This document shows, piece by piece, positions 54,139 through 64,000 of a stretch of 64,000 bases of DNA. Numbering within the stretch: the first letter of the stretch is position 1; every line of letters starts with the position of its first letter. The notes under the pieces are model-generated. The model saw only the letters and a program-made list of their open reading frames with translations. It was not told where the DNA came from and did no database searches. Position numbers and translations under genes: made by a program. This DNA is from Falciphora oryzae (lineage: Eukaryota; Ascomycota; Sordariomycetes; Magnaporthales; Magnaporthaceae): the NCBI GenBank assembly GCA_000733355.1, contig JNVV01000073.1, positions 48,747 to 112,746 on the forward strand, in the 5' to 3' direction.

Positions 54139-57100
54139 CAGGGCCCGGCGCCCGGGGCTTCGCCCCGAACGCCGCCGTGCCCTAACCGCCGCCCAAACGA
54201 ACGTGCAACGTAAATGGGAAGCGGCGGCTACTTTGCTCCAATTATCCTGGAGCCAAAGCATCGACGTGGTGCTAATGCAAAAGCCCCCTACCGCGTAGAA
54301 AGGGAAGCTCATGCTTTGCACCCACCCGTCGTACGAGCTATTTACCCCGGTAAACAGCTGGCACGACGACCAAACCAGACCTAGGGTAATCACCTACGTG
54401 CGGAAGGACCCGGGGCTCCGGCCGGTAGCGGACCGGCCGGCAGGCAACACCCGGGATATCCTTTGGCTCACCGTTGCCGGGTGCACCTTCGTTAACGTAT
54501 ATAAGCCTCCAGGGGACTTTTCGGAACCCTCTTTGGACCTTTTGCTGCGCTAGTGCCCAACGGAAAAATGCATTATAGCCGGGGACTTTAACGCAGGGTC
54601 CCCGGCGTGGGACCCGGTTAGGGGTAATAGGAATAAAGGCCAGGATATAGCCCAATGGGCCAATATTTATAACCTCCTCCTATTTACCAACCCAGGCCAG
54701 CCTACACATAACAAAGGGGGTGTTTTAAACTTTACCTTTTCCAACGCCCCGTTAGCAACAGCGGAAATCGACCCTTTGCTAGCAACTAATTCGGACCACT
54801 ACACGATACGGATCGAAGTCCTTAACCCCAATAACGCCGTCCCCGACTGCCAGCGGATCACATTGCCGGACGACAAACTCCCAATGTTCGCAAACGTGGT
54901 TGCAAACGGTGCCGGCGGCCTACCGCCACTTGGAAAACTGCACACTACGGGCTATTTGGATGGAGCAGCTAAAGCACTAATAAACCTACTAAAGGGTGCG
55001 TTAGTTGCTTTCGGCCGGGGGCCTAAAGCTGAAAAAAAGGCCAACCGTAGTGGAACGAAAAATGCGCCAGCGCATAACGGGACCTTGCAAAAGCTATGGC
55101 AAACGGCGGGCCTTTTACGGCCGAAGCCCAAGCTTTAGGAGCAACGGTCCGGGCGGCTAAAAAACTGTAACAAGGGGTCAAAGACGGCTTGGAGAAAGAA
55201 TCTCTAGATTGCAGATAATCTTTCTATGGGCTCAAGAGATGCTTGAGGAGGAAGGAATCTTTCGTGAAGGACATAGGAGATGGCAGGGTTTATATAGACC
55301 CTTTGTGATCCGTGCGAAGTATCGAGTACATGATTCACACTGCCTTCCGACCTTCACCGCTTGGCCTTAGGTCCGTTGACCGCCTATGCGGGTCTCCGTG
55401 AGGCCGACTCGTGATGCCGACTAGTTGGGTCCACGGGTTTTTCCGTGTGACAAAAACAGCACTGGGCAAACGTACTGGAGGAAGTTGATTCCCCGGAAGC
55501 GTTATACCGTGCTGTAAAATGGCATAAACTCGCTCCTGCTATACGGCTTCCTCCGTTAAACATTAACGGGGAGGTTATAGTAGCCCCAGCGGATAAAGCG
55601 GAAGCATTGAGCCGCAAAATTCTCTGTAGGTTTACGGCGGAGGACGACCTACAAAAGGACCCGTTGCAGCAAGGGGCCCCCTAAAGGACCGCACAACTCC
55701 CCCACGTCCCCCCAGAGGAATGCCGGAAGTGCACTGTTGGCACGGCAAACACGGCCCCGGGCGTCGACTCCTTATCGGTTAGGCTGCTTACAGCGGCATG
55801 GCCGGCAATAGGGGAATACGTTAGGGCCTTTTTCGAAGCCTGCCTTAGGGCCGGGCACCACCCGGGCCCTTTCCGCACCGCGGAGGTGGTAATGCTAAAG
55901 AAGCCGAATAAAAAGGATATGACGGATCCGAAGTCCTACCGCCCGATAGCCCTGCTCCCGTATTTAGGGAAGGGGTTAAAGCGTTTGGTAGCTTCGCGGA
56001 TGGCACCCCTCGCGTTGCAGCACGGGCTGATAGCCCCGCAACACGCCGGGCTACCCCGAAAAAGGCCGCCACCGATCTAACGGCGTGCGTGGCCCATGAG
56101 GTAAAACGGGCTTTCCAAAAAGGCAAAACGGCCGCCCTCGTCACCATAGACGTACAAGGGGCTTTCGACGCCGTACTCCGCCGGAGGCTCCTCTGGAGGC
56201 TATTGGACCAAGGGTGGGACCTAACGCTCGTACGATGGGTATCATCCTTCGCAGGAAACAGGGTGGTTAAAGTGCGTTTGGAAAACGCTACGGCACCCCC
56301 TTTTCCCCGGACTGCGGGCTACCCCAGGGGTCACCGGCATCACCGGTCCTATTTATGCTTTATATGGCCGAAATCCTACCCAAAGCAAAAGCGGTCAGGT
56401 ACGGATATACGGACGATATAAGCATTTGCGTAACGGAAGGCACCCCGGAAGAGTGCTCCCGCAAAGCAGGGGCTACGGTGACGGAAATCCTCCGTTGGGG
56501 AAGGGCTAATAAAGTAGCTTTCGACCCAGGGAAATGCGAACTTATGCACTTTTCCAGGCAAAGAAATCTCATAACCCCAGCGGTTACGGCGGAAAGCCTT
56601 ACCATACAACAAGCTATAGGAGCTTTATGGTAGTTAGGGGTCCTTTTCGATACACGGCTTAATTTCGGCCCGCACGTCAACCACAGGGTTGCAAAAGCCC
56701 AAGGGGTTGCCAACCACCTCCGGAGGCTAACGAACTCGATAGGGGGGATACCGGCACATTCGGTACATAAAGCTATTACAACGGTTATAATCCCTACGGC
56801 CCTATACGGGGCCGAAATTTGGTATAGGGGCAAAACTAAACCACACCCGTATAAGCCAGCACAACAGCAAAGTACCCGGCAAGGCCACTTGGTCGAGCAG
56901 GTTAATAAAGCCCTACAAGCGTCCCTCCGGGCAGTGGTACTAGCTTGAAAAACCATACCGATAAACGCTTTGCATTACGAATCCGGCATTCCCGGCGCCG
57001 AAGCCCTTTTAAAACAAGCACGTCTCCGTTTTGCGGCCCGCATAAAAACGGTTCCGGAAGATCACCCCTTGGCCGCAGCGGCTAAGCCGATTTTCAATGC

Positions 57101-58137
57101 CCGGGGGCCTAAGGCAGGCCTGCCCGGCAGGCTTACGACCTCGTTGCAAAGGACAGCCGGACTCCTCCCGGCCTGCACTCGCCCGGCCTACCTCCTTTAC
57201 AGATATACGGGGCTCACGGTGGCTACATAAAAAAAGCAAGCAGCCGCTAAAGCATTTATAACGTGGCTTCGCACCCTCCCCCCTACCGACGTTATAGTAT
57301 ATAGCGATGGTTCCAAAGCGGAAAACGGGGCAGTTGGTTACGGCTGGGTAATCCACCAAGCCGGCCAACGCAAACTTTCCAGGCACGGCCGGCTAGCGCA
57401 CCCGGCGGAAGTGTTCGACGGCGAAACGGAAGGGGGCCGGATGGGCCTCCGTAAAGCCGTTCGGAGCTTCCGCAACTGCACTTTTCACTTATGCCTCGAT
57501 AACACCTCGGCGGCTAACGGCTTTTTAAGCACGGCCCCCGACAGCTCACAAGGGGCCTTTAAAAAAAGTCCATTACTTTATGGATAAATACCGGGTACAC
57601 GTCCGTTGGTCCCCGGGCTACACGGGAATCCCCGGGAACGAAAAGGCCGATGCCGAAGCAAAACTGGGATCGGCTCTACCGATACCCCAACATTTCAAGC
57701 CAACGGTGGCCGGAATAAAAGCTTTAGCCCGGAAAATAGCCCGGGATGCCCGAACCGCCTGGTTCGAAAACAACCTACCTGACCGGTACAAAGCTATAGG
57801 CCTCCCGCCGGCACCACGGCCTGCACCCGAAGCTTTACAGCTGCACCGGAAGGTGTTACAACGGCTAATAGCCGCACGTACAAGGCACGGGGACTTCGAC
57901 TGGTACCACCGAAAGTTCCAGCACGAAAACGACAACCCGTGCCGCTGCGGAAGAAACAAGTCCCCCTCCCACCCTATATACTGCAGGCTGGCTAGGGCGG
58001 CAAAAAACAAATGGCCCACAACGGACCCCTCCCCGGCCTTTGATAGGCCCGGATATTGGAAACGGCTATTGCAAAAGCCTTTCCTTTTTGCTTCGTTCGT
58101 CGAAGCTACCAACTATTACACTATCGCTGGGCGATAG
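54139..58137 (+). pseudogene. LINE ORF2: endonuclease, reverse transcriptase, RNase H (broken)
   Basis: Endonuclease: CIIAGDFNAGSPAWDP (54565-54610) and NSDHYTIRIEV (54786-54818) keep the catalytic Asp, Asn and His. Reverse transcriptase: SYRPIALLPYLGKGLKR (55937 onward), ALVTIDVQGAFDAV (56134 onward), LPQGSPASPVL block and GYTDDISI (56404-56427), the YxDD box. RNase H: VIYSDGSKAENGAVGYGW (57295 onward) and SPGYTGIPGNEKADAEAK (57613 onward). TAG stops at 54296, 54551 and 55136 and others at about 55681, 56630, 56946 and 57228, plus frame changes near 56060, 56310 and 57570, disable it. The active-site residues are still intact, so decay is recent relative to the other copies. Confidence 0.8.
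55166..55452. mobile_element. solo LTR nested in LINE ORF2
   Basis: The 287-bp insert begins TGTAACAAGG and ends CCGTGTGACA, the TG...CA ends of LTRs. It is flanked by the 5-bp duplication AAAAC (55161-55165 and 55453-55457). A TTTATATAG promoter-like box lies near 55290. Removing the insert and one AAAAC restores the ORF2 frame (AAKKQHWANVLEE). A full LTR retrotransposon must have inserted and then recombined out. The superfamily (Ty1 or Ty3) cannot be told from one LTR. Confidence 0.85.
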
Positions 58138-58601
58138 TAACAGGGCTTAAATAGCCCGCATATAACCTATTTTCCTTTTCCCTCTGCACTCTTCACTTTT
58201 CCTTTGTACCATTTAGACCAACAGTAGGCTCGTTAGTCCCCCGCACCTCCGGCCGGGCCCAGGGGAGGTCCCGAGGACCCCCCCGCCCAACCCGGCCTTG
58301 CCCCCCTTTTCCGGCACACCCGCCGGCCGATAGCACCACTACCAACAGCAGCGCTTACAGCGCCCCGGCGTTTATTCGCCCCTTTTGCCGATTGCCCGCT
58401 CACCAACAAGGAGCGCCGGAATGCGGCCCGAACTCCGTGTGCCTTGGGCTTGCCCCTTGGTTTGATTTTGTTAGCCGCCTTGATAGCAACACGTAGCCTA
58501 GTGTCAAGCTTAGGTAGCGCTAGCACGTCGTATGCCCCCTGGGAGGCAGGGACTGGTAGATCCCGACTCACCGACGTTAAATAGACTCACTCACTCACTC
58601 A

Positions 58602-58617
58602 CTCTGGGAAGAGCCCC
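58602..58617 (+). repeat. LINE target-site duplication, right copy
   Basis: Exact repeat of 52300-52315, directly after the (ACTC)n tail. Confidence 0.85.
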
Positions 58618-58799
58618 TGTAAGCTGTTGGCCCGGGTAACAGACGAGGCAGCGCTCCAGGTGGCTATGGCCGCCCGTTTGCCGTCTTGTTTGTGGTTCAC
58701 CTATTGGTCAAACACGTCGACAAAAGTTAGACAGCACCGTGGGGTAGGGGCGGATAAAGGCGAGGAGCCGACTCCCTAGGAGCAGGGATGTTTTAATTT

Positions 58800-59316
58800 G
58801 GGGTCATTTATCAAGCACGTACAATCCGTTATCCAGCACGTAAATAGCGGAGCCCACAGTGCAACATCGAGACCCACTCAACTGGCGACTTTTCCCACCG
58901 AAATCAACCATTCTCAATGCAGGCCTGTGGCCGCCCGTGTAAATCAACCAACTTATTATTCCTCTACAAATTGAAGTTATTCACGAGCTCAAATCAACCC
59001 CTGGAGCTCCCCTTGAGCCTCGGAATCTGCGCTTAGTCGACTGTAGGGAAGCTTTCGGGCGGTAGGGCGGGCAAAAAGAAGGCCATGCCGGCGTTGTTGT
59101 GCCAGTGTTGTTGCGGCGGCGTTGTTAGGTGGGAAAAAAAATTAAAGTGCACAGAAAACGTCACCGATTGGGTGATTTTCGGCGATCATAGGCCTGCATA
59201 GAAAATGGCGGATTTCCCTAGCAAAAGTCACATTTTCGATGGCTTACTGTGTTGCACTGTAAACCCCACATTTTACGTGCTGGATAACGGATCGTACGTG
59301 CTTGATAAATGACCCC
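58800..59316. mobile_element. hAT-like MITE with 67-bp terminal inverted repeats
   Basis: The left end (58800-58866, starting GGGGTCATTTATCAAGCACG) and the right end (59250-59316, inverted) pair over about 67 bp with a few mismatches clustered in the inner third. Both outer flanks carry TTTAATTT (58792-58799 and 59317-59324), an 8-bp target duplication as made by hAT-type transposases. The 383-bp interior has no coding capacity, so it is non-autonomous. It inserted about 180 bp downstream of the LINE. Confidence 0.85.
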
Positions 59317-59635
59317 TTTAATTTTGGCTCCGTCGGGCCGGCCCGTCCGCGCGCCGCTCGCTGGCCCAGGAGGCTAGCCCAGGGGGAGGCGGCTGGCTTA
59401 TTGGGAATCACACCACGAGAAAACCACACACGAAACTGAATGGCCTAACCACGCGCCGCCAGGTCAATATTTGTTGGCCGCGAAACGGCGCGTATCAGCT
59501 TGGCTGTAGCGCGTCGGCGGGCGTGCACGACAGTGGATTAACTGCTCAGCCAGTTCACTCCCTATTGGTCAAAAACCTGCACCTTCCTACATACCTTAGG
59601 TGCTTTTAGGACTATTATTTGAGGCCGCTCCGCAA

Positions 59636-60627
59636 TGGTGCACGGGAGTCCACTACCCCCGCACGAACCTTCGCCGCCCGCCGCGCCAGCTCCTGCGCGC
59701 GTTCAACGCCGCCGAGGTTGGAAGCCCCGAGTTCGACCTGCGCTTCGTCGAGATGGCGGCCGTCGCCTGCCATTCCATTGCCGTCCGTTTGTTCCAGATG
59801 GACGACGGCGTCCACAAGCGCAAGGTCCACAGGGACTGGCTCGCGTCCGAGACGCAAATCCAGGTGCTTAGCCAGCGATTTTATTCGGTCCCCCTGCCGG
59901 AGACCCCGTTCAGCCACCGCAGTTATACTGCCATCGATTAGTATCCCGACGGCGAAGCGCATATGGTTGGATACTGGGCGGAATGTATGATTTTCGGCGG
60001 CGTGGTGGTTTTTGATCGGGGGAAGTCCGACAGTGAAGTAAGGCCCTCGCTTTCCGTCTGCCCGTGCTTGTGTATGCCACGTCCAGGTGCTGACCTGCCC
60101 TTTAAAACCCACAGTGTAACGCTGTGTATTTCCACGACGGCCGTCGCCGGGGACCATTAACACTATACCCGCGAACCGACGACCAATTACGCGCCCTCTT
60201 GCTCTTCCTCAAGTCACCTTCGGGGCAAGACCCACTGCCTATCCTGGCCTCGGATCTCAATCGGTACAGGTGGGACCCGTTCTATGCCATGGAGGACCAC
60301 CACATCTTCCGCGACCGCCACGAAAGGTATAATACCGAAAGCCACAAAAGCACATGGAGGTGGGGTGCCATGCATTGGCCCGAACTGGCCGACCAGCGGC
60401 TTCTCCTGTGGGCGGCTTTGCTGCGCGCCCGCGGCATGCCCGCTCCCGACGAGGGCAGGCTCAGGGCGGCAGAGGAGGGGCTGGGAAAGATCACGCCGAC
60501 GTCGCCCGTGTGGCACGACCAGCAGGGGCGGACCCATGGGGGGCAGCAGGGAGCAGATAGGCGACTTATAGAGGCTTCCCTCAGCAGGCACGTTGGCGTC
60601 GCCAGCCGGGGGACAGGCCACCAGTAG
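59636..60627 (+). pseudogene. conserved fungal protein of unknown function, interrupted by TAG
   Basis: Exon 1 (no clear ATG, readable from about 59650) encodes LRFVEMAAVACHSIAVRLFQMDDG and, after a TAG at 59939-59941, continues in frame as [28 protein letters not shown] 77-nt intron 60038-60114 (GTAAGG...CCACAG) leads to exon 2 (60115-60627: [48 protein letters not shown]). I recognise this as a widespread ascomycete family without known function. The stop replaces the residue before Tyr-Pro, usually Gln, so a CAG to TAG change is the simplest explanation. The 5' end also looks lost. Confidence 0.6.
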
Positions 60628-61393
60628 CAATGCACGCCTGCCTGGACAGCTGAGGTAGGTGTAGTGTAAAATTGGAGTTATATGGCCAACTCGGGATTGG
60701 AGCTGTTGGCTAATGTTGAAACTCGCGGCGCTCAGCGGAAGGCCTGTCGGCCTGGTCACCGAGCGGGACACCTAGCTCTCGAAACGATGCACGCTCTCCG
60801 CCGGGCGTGGCGGAGTAGTTGCTTGCGTTTCGCTTCTGGAAAAGAAGTAGGGTCGTTGAACATATTTGGAGACAGATTGGGAAACAAATCGATTGAGCGG
60901 AGTGTCCAAAACATACCGTAGGTTTTCGTGATCCGTGTGCCTCGCTGGAATTGTCGCCCGGCGTGGTGTGAGGGTCCGAGCGGCTGGGGGAGACATCATT
61001 CTGTTGATTGTCAGAAAGAAATACCGAAATGGGACATCAACGCCCCCAGGCTCTGATGCCATTGGCCGCGGCATTGACTGCAGACGGGCATGGGCGGGCT
61101 CCAATCCCCCACGCAGGATGGGGAATGGGGGAACAGGGGTAGCTGTAGTGCCCTGCGCCGTTTTGCGTGTGTGCGCACCGCTAGTAGCGGTGCGCCTTGA
61201 AAAAGTCCACCCACTGCACTCGCACCCGCAGGTATCTTGCACCCAGGGCCTCCGGCCTCTGGGGCCTGCAATTCTTCCTAATACAACCCACCTAACCACC
61301 ATTTTCGACGACCCTACCTATCGGCTCTCACACGAGAGGCCTAGGAAGCGGGAGCTTAGCTAGCAGCTCCGGGTGCAATGGGTCCTCAGCAAG
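60628..61393. other. no recognisable gene
   Basis: Short ORFs only; no element boundary was found. Confidence 0.4.
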
Positions 61394-61732
61394 ATGCCAG
61401 CGGATCCGGAAGCAGAGCAGTCCGCCGCAGCTGCGCGGAGTAAGGTGGCCTAGGTACCTCGAGCAGCCCCAAAGCGGAAACTCTCGGACGAGAACGAGGA
61501 GATGGACAGGGCCACGGATGAGATGGTGAAGCGACCCGCCACGAGGCTGAAGAAGCACAAACCGAACACCGAGGCGGCGGACCGCAAGGGAACATCGCGG
61601 ATGCTCGTAGGACTCGATACGCCAGTGGACGAAACGCGGGTAAAGAACACCGGGGGAGGAACTCGAAGCAGTGCCCGTATCCCAAAGTTGGGGGCCAAGA
61701 AGACGTCAAGGCTGAAAAGGTCCAAGAGGCAG
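61394..61732 (+). pseudogene. basic nuclear-type protein exon interrupted by TAG
   Basis: From ATG 61394 the frame reads MPADPEAEQSAAAARSKVA, meets TAG at 61451-61453, and continues as VPRAAPKRKLSDENEEMDRA into a Lys/Arg-rich tail (ATRLKKHKP, KTSRLKRSKRQ). It ends at a good donor (CAG|GTAAGC, 61733). The basic patches look like nuclear localisation signals. No downstream exon or domain can be identified, so this may be the N terminus of a longer broken gene. Confidence 0.4.
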
Positions 61733-62292
61733 GTAAGCTTTTCAGCGATAAAGTAGATTGCATTTCTAAGAGGGCAGGAGCCAACTCGGGCTTGTTGACC
61801 TCATCACACTGCAAAGGGTGGGGTTATGCCTGGGGCGCCCCAAACCCCTGCTGATAAAAAATCCCCGCGCGGTCGGGTTTGCTGCCGGATGCTTGGTAGT
61901 ATCCCGGCGTACAAAGCCTTGGGCGAGTCAGACGATGATGCTGGAGAAGCGAGCAGACCATGGGATCGCTGGGCCAACATGGACTTATCGTCGCTGCCGC
62001 CGTTATTGGGGAGTAGTGAGTATCACATGCTTGATTGCACAGGCATGCTGGCCGATTAGCCTACCCCAAAGATGGGAAAGTTGGTGCGGGTTGCGGATGA
62101 GGGGGCAGGGAAGAGTGAGAACGCAGGGACCGGACGAGGGACCTTCGCTGCCGCGCTGGTCGGGGCCGCCGCAGGAGGAACACGGCAATCAAGCAGGTCA
62201 ATTAATCCACGCATTGTGCCAAGCAAATACTCGTGACGCTGTGCAACCTCGCCCTGAACTCCAAGGCCCAGCCAGAGCCGCTTGTGTCCGAC
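61733..62292. other. no recognisable gene
   Basis: The stretch may include the intron and lost exons of the preceding broken gene. The plus-strand ORF 61818-62495 overlaps the end of the PDDEXK_12 gene and looks incidental. Confidence 0.4.
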
Positions 62293-63573
62293 CTAAGCCA
62301 CGCCGAACAGCCGCTCGTAGAATCCCCGGAGGTCGCTGTCCATCCAGCGTCCCAAGGTGCGCAAAACAGCAACGAGTCTGTAGATATCGGCGAGCTTCGA
62401 GGTGTCCCCGATTGCGGTGCCTGTTACCAATTCGAATGCCTTGCCACGGTTGCAAACGAAAGACAGTTCCCAACTTTTGCCCCAGACCAAAATGACCGGC
62501 ACGGCGTCGGGTACACGGAGATTATCCGGATCCGGACAGGAGCTCACCCACGCCTGGAGCCTGGTAAACCAGGCAACCGTCCACGTGGCAAGTTGGATAT
62601 AACCTTGATCCTCCCCTCCGCGCGAGCTTTTGGTCTCGATGCTGACGCCAATGGGGCGGAGAGTTAGCGGGGTATAGGTGGTGTGGTTGATGGAAAAATC
62701 CGGCTCGGAATCGGTGACCCAGATATGCTCTTCGATGACGGCCAAAGGGGTGGACTTCGTATCCAATGCCAATACAAAGTCGACCATTTTGCCCCCCACC
62801 ACGCCGGACCAGGCGGGCGAGGCTTCCGAAACCGACGTTGGAATGCGTGCCGTGGGCAGCCACTTTTGTTCGATTCTTGCCGTTGTAGCCAGGTGACGGG
62901 AAACGCCGGGGATCGGGATCGTCGCGAGTTCCAGCAGCGGGCCATGCACCTCCAGGTTCCAGGCCGCCTGGGACACTTGTTCGTTCCGGCACTCGTTGGT
63001 CCGCCTTTGGATTTTGAGGATCGTTTCCAATTCCCGCTCTGCGTTTGCGGTTGCGGTGCCAGCCTGCTCGAACCAACCGGCGGGCCACTCCCTCCCCTCG
63101 AGTTCTTGTATTTTTGGTCGAACCTCTGCAGGCGCAAACGGGGCGCTGGACTCCATGATGTCTTCGATGCGACGGTGAAGAGCGTACATATCGGGCGGGA
63201 GCTGTGTTGCCGGGGTTTCAAGGGAGGTGATTGCTGTAGGGACGAGGAGCTTCCGTAGGCCACTCATCTTTTTAACAGGGCTCGCGGAGCGCCGTTCGAG
63301 GGATAGGCCTGAACCCGACGTCGGACCCGAGCTCTGGGGTTCCAGCGTGCGGAGCGCCAAAGGAGGCGGGAAGGCACCGAACTCGGCCTCAGCGTCGGCC
63401 TCAGCGCCGGCCGTGTCGGAGGCGCCAGAGGCGACGCGTCGGCGTTTGGATGGAGACGTCGAGGGCGGCGTAGCAGGCATCGTGGCATCCCGACCGCTCT
63501 GCTCGTGCTGGTCCAGCCCCTGAGGTTCTTCGATCGCGTTGATCCACGAGCAAAAGCGAGCATATGTGTCCAT
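62293..63573 (-). CDS. PDDEXK_12 nuclease-like protein, 426 aa, intact
   Basis: The single-exon frame starts at ATG 63573 (MDTYARFCSWINAI). It has a Ser/Pro-rich disordered region with a basic patch (SPSKRRRVASG), then a helical part (YALHRRIEDIME, EGREWPAGWFEQ), then the PD-(D/E)XK-like core: GGKMVDFVLAL (Asp), SINHTTYTPLTLRPIGVSIETK (E-x-K, split here for reading) and IQLATWTVAWFTRL. The C terminus is WELSFVCNRG to RWMDSDLRGFYERLFG. This order matches Pfam PDDEXK_12, a large fungal family with no established function, often in accessory regions. A frameshifted relative lies at 3069-3936. Confidence 0.85.
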   Translation of the reverse strand: MDTYARFCSWINAIEEPQGLDQHEQSGRDATMPATPPSTSPSKRRRVASGASDTAGAEADAEAEFGAFPPPLALRTLEPQSSGPTSGSGLSLERRSASPVKKMSGLRKLLVPTAITSLETPATQLPPDMYALHRRIEDIMESSAPFAPAEVRPKIQELEGREWPAGWFEQAGTATANAERELETILKIQRRTNECRNEQVSQAAWNLEVHGPLLELATIPIPGVSRHLATTARIEQKWLPTARIPTSVSEASPAWSGVVGGKMVDFVLALDTKSTPLAVIEEHIWVTDSEPDFSINHTTYTPLTLRPIGVSIETKSSRGGEDQGYIQLATWTVAWFTRLQAWVSSCPDPDNLRVPDAVPVILVWGKSWELSFVCNRGKAFELVTGTAIGDTSKLADIYRLVAVLRTLGRWMDSDLRGFYERLFGVA

Positions 63574-64000
63574 GGCCGCGCATATGAAGAACGCTTGGTT
63601 TTTGGATCGATGCGAAAAGGTGTGTGCTGAGCTCCGCGTTTCGTGGCCTGGAATCGTCCACCCGCCACTGGTGGGCCGCCACGTTCTGCTTCACAGCATG
63701 CCGGATGACTTGGAAATCAATTTTGGGCAGCTTTGGGCAGTCGGGAGGAAGGGGGAGGGGACCCGTGTGGCCCGCAGCTAAAATCCCAAAACAGTTTAGC
63801 CAGCCACTGCAACACCCCGCCGCCGCCAACCCCCACCGATGCCACAGCCCGCCCTGATGACCCTAAGCTTCGCGCCCGCCCACTCGATAACGCGCCGGAA
63901 ACGACTAGCCCGGCTGCCGAAAGCCTTTTGGGCGCCATGGCGCGGGCGAGCTAAGATTGAGTGCCGCGTTTGGAGGAGCGATGTCCCAGTGCGATGAAGC
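63574..64000. other. right edge, no recognisable gene
   Basis: A plus-strand frame (63733-63954) ends in ETTSPAAESLLGAMARAS but shows no domain. It is also the presumed promoter region of the PDDEXK_12 gene. Confidence 0.35.

Larger units (their letters stand above)
52316..58601 (+). mobile_element. full-length, inactivated Tad-type non-LTR retrotransposon (LINE)
   Basis: The element runs from just after the left target duplication to a (ACTC)n tail at 58587-58601. Order: 5' UTR and ORF1 (gag-like, interrupted by the N gap), ORF2 with apurinic endonuclease, reverse transcriptase and RNase H, then a roughly 450-bp 3' UTR. The RNase H after RT, GC-rich codons and fungal host point to the Tad1 clade. 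ORF2 holds at least eight stops and three frame changes, so this copy cannot move by itself. Three fragments of the same family lie at 16613-17292, 20150-20533 and 47515-47795. A solo LTR interrupts it. Confidence 0.85.

Noticed and set aside
1..64000. tRNA and rRNA genes
   Set aside because: No cloverleaf with conserved A and B boxes or rRNA core sequence was recognised by eye; a tRNAscan-SE and Infernal run would settle this.

Overview
The window is nuclear DNA of a filamentous ascomycete. Genes are split by short spliceosomal introns (57-124 nt, GT-AG with one GC-AG). Several show CTAAC-like branch points. The protein families are fungal: DUF7708-NACHT STAND receptors, PDDEXK_12, FTA2, HNH_2 and HET remnants. 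The transposon is a Tad-type LINE. A Sordariomycete, perhaps a Magnaporthales relative, is my best guess from gene content; this is inference. The window is accessory-type sequence: about one third holds intact genes, the rest is repeats, broken genes and low-information GC-rich DNA, with two runs of N (28131-28454 and 52526-53477).

Layout. 2-6 kb: a small secreted Cys-rich protein (2102-2696), a frameshifted PDDEXK_12 pseudogene, a HET-type remnant and an unknown ORF. 6.4-13.8 kb: a divergent pair, a RING-containing SNF2 ATPase (minus, 10 exons, 1006 aa) and a NACHT receptor whose C terminus is a CRZ1-type zinc-finger domain (plus, 7 exons, 903 aa). 13.9-15.3 kb: two minisatellites. 16.6-20.5 kb: two LINE fragments around a second secreted Cys-rich protein. 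20.7-24.2 kb: a head-to-head pair, a PD-(D/E)XK-like protein and an FTA2/kinase-like protein. 25-35 kb: mostly no recognisable gene, with a decayed trace of an RNA-polymerase-type ADFDGD catalytic loop near 32.4 kb. 35.1-36.0 kb: a small membrane protein gene. 36.7-42.2 kb: a second NACHT receptor (10 exons, 1595 aa) with C2H2 fingers, ankyrin repeats and a complete seven-blade TUP1/RCO-1-type WD40 propeller; a 20-bp palindrome and a 22-bp perfect inverted repeat lie upstream of it. 43-47 kb: decayed coding sequence and a broken HNH gene. 47.9-48.7 kb: an intronless, bacterial-looking NYN/OST-HTH gene. 52.3-58.6 kb: a full-length but dead LINE with a 16-bp target duplication and a nested solo LTR. 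58.8-59.3 kb: a hAT-like MITE. 59.6-63.6 kb: two genes interrupted by TAG codons and one intact PDDEXK_12 gene.

The standout is the pair of STAND/NLR-like receptors. Both share an N-terminal DUF7708-like region with a micro-exon at the same place, a NACHT ATPase and C2H2 fingers, but each ends in a different, strikingly well-preserved copy of a conserved transcriptional regulator: the CRZ1 (calcineurin pathway) DNA-binding domain in one and the TUP1 co-repressor propeller in the other. This resembles the integrated-domain (decoy) design of plant NLRs. Splice models were built by eye; every junction I give keeps the reading frame.
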